From: Luteibacter yeojuensis
Lineage (GTDB): Bacteria; Pseudomonadota; Gammaproteobacteria; Xanthomonadales; Rhodanobacteraceae
Reading direction: 5' to 3'
Length of the DNA stretch: 64,000 nt
Assembly (NCBI RefSeq): GCF_000964085.1
Contig: NZ_JZRB01000030.1
Location: forward strand, 79,622 to 143,621
Position numbers and translations under genes: made by a program. Positions 8,933-16,508 of this stretch are shown piece after piece. The stretch's first letter is position 1; each line of letters begins with the position of its first letter. Under the pieces are notes generated by a model that was given only the letters and a program-made list of their open reading frames with translations, was not told where the DNA came from and searched no databases.

Positions 8933-8939
8933 TCACTTC
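8897..8939. repeat. 10-bp inverted repeat spanning the pilA2 stop codon
   Basis: GAAGTGACGC (8897-8906) and GCGTCACTTC (8930-8939) are perfect inverted copies separated by 23 bp. A shorter competing stem, TGACG/CGTCA (8921-8925 and 8931-8935), lies inside. The right arm contains the pilA2 stop codon (8933-8935, read on the minus strand). No T-run follows on either strand, so it is not a standard intrinsic terminator. It could protect or process the pilA2 mRNA 3' end, or be a protein-binding dyad upstream of pilA1. Confidence 0.55.
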
Positions 8940-9376
8940 CGGCAGACGGTCGGAAGGTAGCGATTGGCGAGCGTCGATGAACAAGACCAGCCGATGCTGC
9001 CCGTGTTGTCGACGGGTGAGAGGGTCATTGTCGTAGGGCGAATCACCGCGCTCGCCTGCGGAGTCTGGTAGGCGACCGTCACCTTGCCGGTGGTTTCGAT
9101 CTTCACGGACGAAACGTATTTTCCCGCGATCGACGTGGTCGATGGCAGGCCGGCAGACTGGTTCGACTTGGGAAAGTAACCGGTGTTATGGCGAAACTCC
9201 CAGATCGCCGCCTTAGCGCCTTCGGCCACCATGAGGCCCTCGCTCGCCTGCGTGCGCACTACGTAATCCTGGTACTGCGGGATCGCGATGGCCGCAAGGA
9301 TGGCGATGATCGCGACGACGATCATGAGTTCGACCAGGGTGAAGCCGGCCTCGCGGTACCGGTGGGACGAGCGCAT
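8933..9376 (-). CDS. Type IV pilin, second paralogue (pilA2)
   Basis: 147 aa from the ATG at 9376. The long frame to 9946 is a read-through of an overlapping gene. The start is supported by GAGGAAA upstream and by the pilin leader MRSSHRYREAG|FTLVELMIVVAIIAILAAIA with mature Glu5. The leader is 11 residues, longer than that of pilA1. The C-terminal cysteine pair (GWSCSS ... PTVCRK) gives a D-region loop as in pilA1. The two pilins share the N-terminal helix, the SAGLP and GKYVSSV segments and the VDN.GSI.W core but differ in the middle, so they are old paralogues or co-assembled subunits rather than a recent copy. It has its own sigma-54 promoter at 9412-9426. Confidence 0.93.
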   Translation of the reverse strand: MRSSHRYREAGFTLVELMIVVAIIAILAAIAIPQYQDYVVRTQASEGLMVAEGAKAAIWEFRHNTGYFPKSNQSAGLPSTTSIAGKYVSSVKIETTGKVTVAYQTPQASAVIRPTTMTLSPVDNTGSIGWSCSSTLANRYLPTVCRK

Positions 9377-9411
9377 AAGCTGATTTCCTCGTGGGTTGCG
9401 CTCTTGTGAAG

Positions 9412-9426
9412 GCACGGTTCGTGCCA
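9412..9426 (-). promoter_or_regulatory. Sigma-54 (RpoN) promoter of pilA2
   Basis: Minus-strand sequence TGGCACGAACCGTGC: exact -24 TGGCAC, -12 GTGC, and GG-N10-GC spacing exactly correct. The element is also almost a perfect dyad (GGCACG-AAC-CGTGCC). The predicted start near 9400 gives a short leader of about 24 nt before the ATG at 9376, containing the GAGGAAA ribosome-binding site. Confidence 0.75.
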
Positions 9427-9470
9427 TCGCTAAGGGGCCCGGCAGGGGCCCGCCGATAATGTGATTGGCT

Positions 9471-10820
9471 TCACTCCGGCGACGCCGTTGAGCGCCGACG
9501 TATCGCCCGTGCGGCCATCCACGCCGCAAAGCCGGCCAGGGCGAATTCGGCACCGCGAAACGGTATCGAGTAGCGGGGATCGGCCTGTAGCACGCTGTAG
9601 ACCAGCGTGACCCAGGCCGCCGTGACGGCGAAAACCAGCATCGGGACTGATGTTGTCTTTTTCCACAGGCAAAGCCCCACGCCCAAGAGGGCGAGCGCTG
9701 CCAGCAGGCCGTTGGTGATAAAGGCGATGGCGTCGACGGCACGCCACGCGGGCTGGGTGATGAAGGGGGAAAAGCGGGTGGGATAGATATACATGCCGCC
9801 CGCACCGAGCCCGATCTGCCAGCCCCAGAGTAGTGCGGGCTTACTGAGGTACCAGGCGGCGTACGTGCCAGGCGCCCGGCCCATGCGGGCGGCCAGTTGG
9901 CGCAGGCCCGCCACGGGGTCATCGTGCAGCAGGTCGATCTCGGCATTGATGACGCTGGCCGCCTGCACGCCCCTGGGGTCGTGCCGCGTGTAAAGCTGGG
10001 TAACGATGTGATAGCTCGGCCATGACCCCTGCACGAGATTCACCTCGGCACGGTACGACGACGTCATCACGGCCGGCACCTGGCTGTTGCGAACACCCCA
10101 GGCTGCCAATGGCAACAGGGTGGCAATCACCAGGCCTGCCAGCAGATGCCGGGGCATGGCCTTCTTCAGCGCGAGGACAAGCACGAGAAAAATGACCAGC
10201 GGTGCCAGCACCGCGTTGGTCAGGCTGGCGGCGGCCAGGGCCACGCCGGCGCCGATGCTGAACGGAAGCGACCGCCTGTCGGCCGCTTCGCGCAGCAACA
10301 GCGCGCTTAGCGCCCAGGTAAATGTCGTCACGTTCTCCGATAGGACATAGGACGGCATGGCCACCGAGTGCGGCCAGCATGCCGCTAGCAACGCGATGCC
10401 CGCTAGCAGCCAGTTCGGCACCTTGCCGCGTAACGCGAGCACGATGCAGGCCACTGAGAGGGCGCCGAGCACGGCCTGGCTCAGCAGCACCGCCGCATAC
10501 CATTCATCGTATGAGCTCGTCAGCGCCATGAAAGCCGCGATGTAGGCTGGGTAGCCAGGGTCGCGGAACGTATCGGGCACGGCGCGCGGATCGTCCATGT
10601 ACGACGACGAAAAGACATGGTGTTGGAAAAGATTCCATGCGTACCGGTAGTACTCGGCGGCACCGCCGAATTCGCTGTGGTCGCGAAGCGGCTGGTACAC
10701 CTGTGCGTGGACGACGTAGTACCAGCGCAACGCCAGCGCGAGTGCCGTGGCCAGGCAGGTGATCGCCACCTCGATGCGCACGCGGCGACTCGGCGTGTAG
10801 ATGGCTTCTGCGTCACGCAT
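9471..10820 (-). CDS. GT-C integral-membrane glycosyltransferase (ArnT/PMT-like), paralogue 1
   Basis: 449 aa. The start ATG at 10820 overlaps the stop of the upstream paralogue by 8 bp (ATGCGTGA). Longer frames to 11033 are rejected because they lie inside that gene. After one N-terminal helix comes a periplasmic loop (HAQVYQPLRDHSEFGGAAEYYRYAWNL) and the RDPGYP motif shared by all three paralogues in this window, then about ten hydrophobic segments, an LSEN motif, NLVQGSWPSYH, and a C-terminal YSVLQADPRYSIPFRGAEF. This matches the general layout of ArnT/dolichyl-phosphate-mannose transferase-like GT-C enzymes, which use polyprenyl-phosphate sugars in the periplasm. Substrate unknown. The adjacent pilin genes suggest pilin or lipid modification. 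Confidence 0.72.
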   Translation of the reverse strand: MRDAEAIYTPSRRVRIEVAITCLATALALALRWYYVVHAQVYQPLRDHSEFGGAAEYYRYAWNLFQHHVFSSSYMDDPRAVPDTFRDPGYPAYIAAFMALTSSYDEWYAAVLLSQAVLGALSVACIVLALRGKVPNWLLAGIALLAACWPHSVAMPSYVLSENVTTFTWALSALLLREAADRRSLPFSIGAGVALAAASLTNAVLAPLVIFLVLVLALKKAMPRHLLAGLVIATLLPLAAWGVRNSQVPAVMTSSYRAEVNLVQGSWPSYHIVTQLYTRHDPRGVQAASVINAEIDLLHDDPVAGLRQLAARMGRAPGTYAAWYLSKPALLWGWQIGLGAGGMYIYPTRFSPFITQPAWRAVDAIAFITNGLLAALALLGVGLCLWKKTTSVPMLVFAVTAAWVTLVYSVLQADPRYSIPFRGAEFALAGFAAWMAARAIRRRSTASPE

Positions 10821-12177
10821 ACTGGGTTTCCGGTCGGGAGATGAGGCGGCGCAACCCGTCCAGCGCGACGGCGGCAAGGACGAATTCCGCGCCGCGGAAC
10901 GGAATGGCATACCGCGGCTCGGATTGGAGGACGCCGTAAACAAGCGTAACCCATGCCACGGTCGTGGCCACGACAATGAGTGGCGCCGGTGCGTCGCGGC
11001 GTGCAAGCACGAAGCCAAGCCCACCCAGGGCAAGCACGGCCAGTACGGGATTCAACACGAACGCGATGGCTTCGGTGGCCCTGAAGACAGGCTGCTTTTC
11101 ATAGGGCGAACCCCGCGTCGGATAAACGTAGATGCCGCCCTGGCCGATGCGGATATCCCAACCCCATAGCAGGCCGGGCTTCGACACGTACCACCCTGCG
11201 TACATCCACGGGTGTGCGCCCATGCGGTCGCCGATGATTCGCAACCCATCCCGCGCGGCGGCGTGCACCGCCTCGATTTCCGAGTCGATCGCGGCGAGCA
11301 CGCGGTCGGCGTCGGCATCGCCGTAGGCATGGCGCCGGTAGGCCTCGTGGTAAAGCGGCCAGCTGCCCTGGACGAAGTTCTGCGTGGCCCTGTAGGCGGA
11401 GGTGCCGTCCGCGGCGAGGTCGGCCTGCCTGGCACCCCATGCGGCGATGGGGGCCAGTGCCGCGGCAAGCATGATCGCAAGCGGCTGCCAGGCCATCGCA
11501 TGCCGCCAGCGAAGGAGGGCGGCGACCGGCACGATGAGTGGAGCGAGGACGGCGTTGGTCAGCCCGGCGCAAGCGAAAAGCAGGCCCGCGAGGATGCAGC
11601 GCAACGCAGAGGGCTGTCGGGCGGCGAGCTGCGTAGCCAGCAAGGCGGCGGCCCATGTGGCGGCGGTGAGGTTCTCGGAGAGGACATAGGCCGACATGGC
11701 CACGGTATGCGGCCATGCCGCCGCCAGGAATAGGGCGATAGCCAGCGCCCACGATGGCACGGCACGCCGCAGGGCGAGTCCAAGGCATGCCACCGTGATG
11801 CCCCAGAGCACGCCCTGGCTAAGTAACACAGCGGCATACCAGGTGCTGAAGGCGGGAAATACCACCATCCATGCGGCGAGGAACAGCGGGTATCCGGGAT
11901 CACGGTAGCTATCGGGGAGGGGGGCGCCGGCGCCCGGTAGCGTGATGGCGAATGTGCCGTGGTGCACGAGGTTCCAGGCGTAGCGGAAGTAGTCGACCGC
12001 ATCCCCACGCACCTCAGGGTCGTCGAGCGGTTGCAGCACCTGCGCATGGACGACGACGTACCAGCGCAGCGCCACGGCGAGGAGGGCGGCCGCCACGATG
12101 GTGAGCATGGGAAGCCTCGCCCTTTCATTGCGCACCATGGACGTGTGCACCGGTGGCGCGCCGTGGATTTCTCGCAT
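10813..12177 (-). CDS. GT-C integral-membrane glycosyltransferase (ArnT/PMT-like), paralogue 2
   Basis: 454 aa from the ATG at 12177 (MREIHGAPP...). This start gives an N-terminal tail as long as in the two paralogues. A Met 13 codons later (12138) is the alternative, and the frame continuing to 12267 adds an implausible Arg-rich extension. Same architecture as its neighbour: helix, loop with HAQVLQPLDDPEVRGDAVDYFRYAWNL, RDPGYP, LSEN, NFVQGSWPLYH and YGVLQSEPRYAIPFRGAEF. The loop carries several acidic residues that could be the catalytic base of a GT-C enzyme. It is first in the leftward block, 115 bp from the divergent S9 peptidase gene, so the shared intergenic region should hold its promoter. 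Confidence 0.72.
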   Translation of the reverse strand: MREIHGAPPVHTSMVRNERARLPMLTIVAAALLAVALRWYVVVHAQVLQPLDDPEVRGDAVDYFRYAWNLVHHGTFAITLPGAGAPLPDSYRDPGYPLFLAAWMVVFPAFSTWYAAVLLSQGVLWGITVACLGLALRRAVPSWALAIALFLAAAWPHTVAMSAYVLSENLTAATWAAALLATQLAARQPSALRCILAGLLFACAGLTNAVLAPLIVPVAALLRWRHAMAWQPLAIMLAAALAPIAAWGARQADLAADGTSAYRATQNFVQGSWPLYHEAYRRHAYGDADADRVLAAIDSEIEAVHAAARDGLRIIGDRMGAHPWMYAGWYVSKPGLLWGWDIRIGQGGIYVYPTRGSPYEKQPVFRATEAIAFVLNPVLAVLALGGLGFVLARRDAPAPLIVVATTVAWVTLVYGVLQSEPRYAIPFRGAEFVLAAVALDGLRRLISRPETQYA

Positions 12178-12292
12178 AATCGCCCGCTTGTCGCGCCCTA
12201 TCGCCCAGGCACCTAGCATACGGCATCGCTTGCGTTGGCAGGGCACTCCCCTTACCGTCGCCCGCACGGCACAACCCTAAGGGAGTAACCCC

Positions 12293-14389
12293 ATGAAACC
12301 CCTCTTCGCCGCGCTGGCGCTCGCGCTGGCGGCCGGCCCCGCCCTGGCCGCCGACGCCGACAGCACCTCGCCGCACCCCTTCTCCATCCGTGACCTGGTC
12401 ATGATGGACCGCGTGGGCGACCCGCAGCTGTCGCCCGACGGCCGCTATGCCCTGTTCGCAGTGCGCTCCACCGATTACGCGGCAAACAAGGGCACCACGT
12501 CCATCTATGTGCTCGACCTCGACAAGCCGCCGCAGCCGGTGAAGGTGGTCGAGAAGGGCTCGTCGGCGCGCTGGGCGCCCGATGGCAAGTCCATCTACTA
12601 CGTGGCACCGAAGGATGGCACCGCGCAGGTCTACCACCGGCCGTTCGAGGCGGGGCAGGGTGGCAAGGGCCTCGCGCTCACCGTCGATGCCGGCCAGGCC
12701 GTCACCGACGCGCCGCTCGACGTCAACGCGTTCAAGGTCTCGCCTGACGGCGCGAAGCTGCTGCTGAGCTACGAGGTATTCACCGACTGCGCCGACCTGG
12801 CCTGCACCAAGGAACGCCTCGACGGCCGCGAGAAGGACAAGTCCACGGGCACCGTGTACGACAAGCTGTTCGTGCGCCACTGGGATACCTGGGCCGATGG
12901 CCGCCGCAACCAGCTGTTCATTGCCGACGCGAGCGCGCCGTCGCAGCCGGTGCTGCTGAGCAAGGGCATCGACGGCGACGTGCCGGGCAAGCCGGAAGGC
13001 AGCGAGGACGAATTCAGCTTCTCGCCTGATGGCAAGACGGTGTACTTCGACGTGCGCATCGCCGGCAAGACCGAGCCCTGGTCCACCAACTTCGATATCT
13101 ACAGCGTCCCGGCCGATGGCTCGGCCAGCCCGACCAACCTCACGGCCGATAACCTCGCGTGGGACGCGAACCCGCTGGTGTCGCCCGATGGCAAGACACT
13201 GTTCTACACCGCCATGAAGGTGCCGGGCTCCGAAGCCGACCGCTTTGGCATCTGGGCCATGGACCTGGCCAGCGGCCAGAAGCGGGAGATCGACCCCTCG
13301 TGGGATCGCTCGTCCGGTGCCCTGCAGGTGTCGGCCGACGGCAAGACGCTCTACACCACCACGGACGACAACGGCCAGCACCCGTTGTTCGCCATCGACG
13401 TCGCCACGGGCAAGGCCACCATGCTGGTCACCGACGGTGCCATCAGCTCCTACTCCCTCGGTGCGAAGAAGATCCTGCTTACCCGCAACGACCTCAAGCG
13501 CCCGGACGACATCTACACCGCCGACCTGAAGGGCAAGAGCCTGAAGCAGGTGACGCACTTCAATGCCAAGCGCCTCAAGGCCGCCCAGGTGGGCGAGCCC
13601 GAGTTCTACACCTTCAAGGGCTGGAACAATGAAACGGTGCAGGGCTACGTCGTGAAGCCCGTGGGCTTCAAGAAGGGCAAGACTTACCCGGTTGCCTTCA
13701 TCATCCACGGCGGCCCGCAGGGCGCCATGACCAACAGCTGGAGCTACCGCTGGAACGCGCAGACGTATGCCAGCCAGGGTTTCGCCGTGGTCACCGTCAA
13801 CTTCCACGGTTCCACGGGCTACGGCCAGGCCTTCACCGATGCCATTTCGGGTGACTGGGGCGGCAAGCCGCTGGAAGACCTCAAGGCCGGCTGGGGCGCC
13901 GCGCTACAGAAATACAGCTTCCTCGACGGCAACCGCGCCTGCGCGCTTGGCGCCAGCTACGGCGGCTACATGGTCTATTGGATGGCCGGCAACTGGAACC
14001 AGCCGTGGAAATGCTTCGTCGACCACGACGGCGTCTTCGATGCGCGTTCCATGTACTACGAAACCGAGGAACTGTGGTTCGAGGAGCGCGAGAACGGCGG
14101 CACGCAGTTCGACCACCCGGAGAACTACGAGAAGTTCAACCCGGTCAACCATGTGAAGGACTGGCGCGTACCGATGCTCATCGTGCACAGCGGCAAGGAC
14201 TTCCGCATCCCCGATACCCAGGGCATGGGCGCGTTCACGGCGCTACAGCGCCGGGGCATCCCGAGCAAGCTGCTGCACTTCCCGGACGAAAACCACTGGG
14301 TGCTCAAGCCGCAGAACAGCGTGCAGTGGCATGAGACGGTTAATGCGTGGTTGAAGGAATGGACTGCACCCGAGGCGTCGTCGAAGTAG
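12293..14389 (+). CDS. S9 family peptidase (prolyl oligopeptidase/dipeptidyl-aminopeptidase type), secreted
   Basis: 698 aa. Signal peptide MKPLFAALALALAAGPALAA, then a beta-propeller region with repeated SPDG(K/R)xxxF blades (residues ~35-420), and a C-terminal alpha/beta hydrolase. The catalytic triad can be placed: Ser555 in GASYGGYM, Asp636 in HSGKDFRIP, His668 in DENHWV. The oxyanion region HGGPQGAM is also present. Such enzymes cleave short peptides in the periplasm. GGGAG-like RBS (GGGAG, 12282-12286) precedes the ATG. It reads against the surrounding leftward GT-C genes and splits the paralogue family, so it is probably not functionally linked to them. Confidence 0.93.
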   Translation: MKPLFAALALALAAGPALAADADSTSPHPFSIRDLVMMDRVGDPQLSPDGRYALFAVRSTDYAANKGTTSIYVLDLDKPPQPVKVVEKGSSARWAPDGKSIYYVAPKDGTAQVYHRPFEAGQGGKGLALTVDAGQAVTDAPLDVNAFKVSPDGAKLLLSYEVFTDCADLACTKERLDGREKDKSTGTVYDKLFVRHWDTWADGRRNQLFIADASAPSQPVLLSKGIDGDVPGKPEGSEDEFSFSPDGKTVYFDVRIAGKTEPWSTNFDIYSVPADGSASPTNLTADNLAWDANPLVSPDGKTLFYTAMKVPGSEADRFGIWAMDLASGQKREIDPSWDRSSGALQVSADGKTLYTTTDDNGQHPLFAIDVATGKATMLVTDGAISSYSLGAKKILLTRNDLKRPDDIYTADLKGKSLKQVTHFNAKRLKAAQVGEPEFYTFKGWNNETVQGYVVKPVGFKKGKTYPVAFIIHGGPQGAMTNSWSYRWNAQTYASQGFAVVTVNFHGSTGYGQAFTDAISGDWGGKPLEDLKAGWGAALQKYSFLDGNRACALGASYGGYMVYWMAGNWNQPWKCFVDHDGVFDARSMYYETEELWFEERENGGTQFDHPENYEKFNPVNHVKDWRVPMLIVHSGKDFRIPDTQGMGAFTALQRRGIPSKLLHFPDENHWVLKPQNSVQWHETVNAWLKEWTAPEASSK

Positions 14390-14401
14390 CGCTGCCTGAC
14401 G

Positions 14402-14429
14402 CGGGTCGCAAGCCTCAGCTCGCGACCCG
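14402..14429. terminator. Possible shared terminator hairpin between convergent genes
   Basis: CGGGTCGC (14402-14409) pairs with GCGACCCG (14422-14429) around a 12-nt loop, 12 bp past the S9 peptidase stop and overlapping the end of the convergent GT-C gene. No T-run follows, so it is at best a weak or Rho-assisted terminator. Confidence 0.35.
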
Positions 14430-15746
14430 TGCCAGTCTCGCGCGCCATCGCGCAATGGTATGCAGTGACAGCCCAGCGAGCAGCCATTCGACGCCACGGT
14501 AAGGAGCCGCATAGCGGGCATCGGACTGGAGTAGCGCGCAGACAACCGTAAGAACCAGTGCAGCAAGTGCGCCCAGGCACAGGGCGGCTGGCATGCTACG
14601 CCAGTCGATCGCAATCACAACCAGCCCCACGACCGCGAGAAGCAGGATGAGCGGGGCGATGAGGAACATGATGTCGGTGGCTGTTTTCATCACGCCAGGC
14701 GTTGAAAGTGGCGAGTTGTAAACGGGGAACACATAGATGTCGCCGTCGCCGATGCCAATGTTCCAGCCCCAAAGTTCAACGGGTTTCGACGCATACCACA
14801 TCACGTAGGGAACGGGACTTGCACCGATTCGACTGGCCACGGCGCCCATACCACGCATGGGCGCTTCTTGGAATAATGAGTACTCGGCCTCCATCTGCTG
14901 CATGACGCTGGTGGATGCCTCGTCCTTGTTGAGGATCGAGGACTTCCATGCGTTGTGGTACTGCGGCCATGAACCCTGCACGAAATTAATTGCTACACGG
15001 TCCTCAGACTTCTGCCCTTCCGGTAGGAAGTGGTTCCGTAGCGCCCAGCCAATAAGGGGCACTAGCGTCGCAACTAGGAAAACCGTCCACAATCTGCGCG
15101 ATGGCTTATTACGCCACATTGCGATCAAGGCGAACAACGGCGTGACGGGTGTGAAAATAGAGTTCGTGAGGGCTGCGAGTGCGAGCGTGAAACCTGCAAT
15201 GGCGAACCATGTATACCGTTCTCGCCTAGCCGCCTCATCTGTGAAAAAAAGGCCAAGCGCAAGCAGCAGTCCCATGAGAGTCTCGCTGAGAATGTAGCCG
15301 GGTAACGTGATGGTGTGCGGCCACAGCGTTAATCCTATCCCTACGAAGAGGGCCGCTCCGATCCCCATCCATCGCCGCGCTAGCAGGACGTATATCAATA
15401 CCGTGGCGGCAGCCATAACCGCTTGGATATCGAGCGTGGCAAGGTAAAACGCCTGCTCCGATCCAAAGATCGCGATAACGAGGGCAAGGAAAATGGGGTA
15501 GCCGGGGTCACGAAAACTGTCTGGGATAGGTGGCTGCCCAGGAGTAGCTAGTGAGAAGACGTGGTTGTTGGCCAGATTGAGGGCATACGCGAAGTATTGT
15601 CGCACGTCGCCACGCAGCGGGTGATCGACGATCGTCGTGTGCACGTAGGAAAGGCGAATGGCAAGGGCTAAAGCCGCCAGCAGGACGATAGCCATCGTTT
15701 CCCAGTGAGACGTAGTGGCCTTCAAATGGGTGCCCGGGTCCCGCAT
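14415..15746 (-). CDS. GT-C integral-membrane glycosyltransferase (ArnT/PMT-like), paralogue 3
   Basis: 443 aa, ATG at 15746 with GTGGAG upstream. Same family as the two paralogues at 9471-12177: loop TTIVDHPLRGDVRQYFAYALNLANNHVFS, RDPGYP, ILSETLMG, NFVQGSWPQYH, and C-terminal CALLQSDARYAAPYRGVEWL. About eleven hydrophobic segments. Base composition is visibly lower in GC than its neighbours (many TTA, ATA, AAA and GAA-rich stretches between 14900 and 15700), which together with its isolation behind the S9 peptidase suggests later acquisition or a different history from the other two. Substrate unknown. Confidence 0.72.
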   Translation of the reverse strand: MRDPGTHLKATTSHWETMAIVLLAALALAIRLSYVHTTIVDHPLRGDVRQYFAYALNLANNHVFSLATPGQPPIPDSFRDPGYPIFLALVIAIFGSEQAFYLATLDIQAVMAAATVLIYVLLARRWMGIGAALFVGIGLTLWPHTITLPGYILSETLMGLLLALGLFFTDEAARRERYTWFAIAGFTLALAALTNSIFTPVTPLFALIAMWRNKPSRRLWTVFLVATLVPLIGWALRNHFLPEGQKSEDRVAINFVQGSWPQYHNAWKSSILNKDEASTSVMQQMEAEYSLFQEAPMRGMGAVASRIGASPVPYVMWYASKPVELWGWNIGIGDGDIYVFPVYNSPLSTPGVMKTATDIMFLIAPLILLLAVVGLVVIAIDWRSMPAALCLGALAALVLTVVCALLQSDARYAAPYRGVEWLLAGLSLHTIARWRARLARVAS

Positions 15747-15830
15747 TGGTCCAACTCCACGGTGAACGCACGCCCACGTCAGGCCGCGAAAGGCATCACT
15801 ATAGCGGCCGACACGGTGTCGTGCCCGTGA

Positions 15831-16244
15831 TCAGTGCTCCAGTGCAGTCATCCACACGGTTACCGCGACCGCACCTCCATCCGGAATCCCCATGGCCCGG
15901 TCATCCATGTAGGCAGCGCGCCCGGCGCGCGCCTTCAGCGTGGCGGTTTCCTCGGCACCGCGGCGTGCGGCGAGGTGCAGCGCCTCGAGCGCCTCGAACG
16001 GCGCCAATCCCGCATCCAGCACCGCCTTTTACGCATCGGCGGCGGGGGGGGGAGAGCGCATCCAGCATTGTGCGGTCGCCGGTCTTCGCACCGCCGAGCT
16101 CCGCGATGGCGTCCGCGGCGCCGGCGAGGGCGGCGCACCATTGCAGCGGCGTCGGCTCGGCGACGTCGGTGAGTTCGCGCGCGGCGCGCATCAGGCCGGT
16201 GGCATAGAACGGCCCCGAACTGCCGCCAATGGCCTTGCGCATGG
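15831..16244 (-). pseudogene. Truncated, frameshifted duplicate of the 3' end of the dihydroxyacetone kinase gene
   Basis: This segment copies the last ~135 codons of the DhaL part of the kinase at 17061-18737, in the same orientation. Downstream of MRKAIGGSSGPF the first 63 residues differ at only three positions (H to C, A to G, A to T). A run of nine G (16044-16052) replaces the functional copy's GGGGTAG context and shifts the frame by +4 bases. After the shift the original frame resumes as LAPFEALEALHLAARRGAEE down to a stop at 15831. The upstream 420 codons are absent. It cannot make an active kinase and is the product of duplication followed by decay. Confidence 0.88.
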
Positions 16245-16401
16245 ACGTAATAATGAGGAAACCGGAAATCACGAAGAAGACGTCGACGCCGACGAAGCTC
16301 CCCGGCGGCCCGAAACCAGCGTGGTAAAGCACCACGCCGAGCACGGCGATGGCGCGTATGCCATCGATGGCGGGGCGGTAGGCGAGGGGCTGGGAGTGCA
16401 T
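16245..16401 (-). pseudogene. 5' fragment of an acyltransferase-3 (OafA/YrhL-like) gene
   Basis: From the ATG at 16401, ~52 codons encode MHSQPLAYRPAIDGIRAIAV followed by LGVVLYHAGFG, GVDVFFVISGFLI and TS. The RxxIDGLRAIAV, YHAG and GVDVFFVISGFLI motifs are diagnostic of membrane O-acyltransferase family 3 N-termini. Those proteins are normally ~350-650 residues with ten helices. Here the homology stops abruptly at 16244/16245 and the frame continues directly into the duplicated dhaL fragment. The result is an in-frame chimera that ends in frameshifted sequence. A functional acyltransferase is not possible. Confidence 0.85.
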
Positions 16402-16508
16402 CGCCGCACTATAGCCAGGCTTGCAACGGCGATGAACGGTCAGTAGATTGCCGCTCGCCAGCAAGATGCACCAAGGCGGCACAGGGGCCGCGATAGGCAG
16501 GGACACTC

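Noticed and set aside
8933..9946. Single 337-codon frame covering the second pilin
   Set aside because: The upstream part is antisense-type low-complexity sequence. The pilin start at 9376 has a Shine-Dalgarno and the correct prepilin leader.
9471..11033. Extended start of the first ArnT-like paralogue
   Set aside because: The added segment overlaps the upstream paralogue. The start at 10820 gives an 8-bp coupling overlap and the same N-terminal length as the sister proteins.
12125..13807. 560-codon open frame opposite the S9 peptidase
   Set aside because: Sense strand has the signal peptide, propeller repeats and catalytic triad; the antisense frame has none of these and a Val/Arg/Gly-rich composition.
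15831..16401. Insertion sequence as cause of the dhaL duplication
   Set aside because: No transposase, terminal inverted repeats or target-site duplication are visible. Homologous or microhomology recombination is a simpler explanation.
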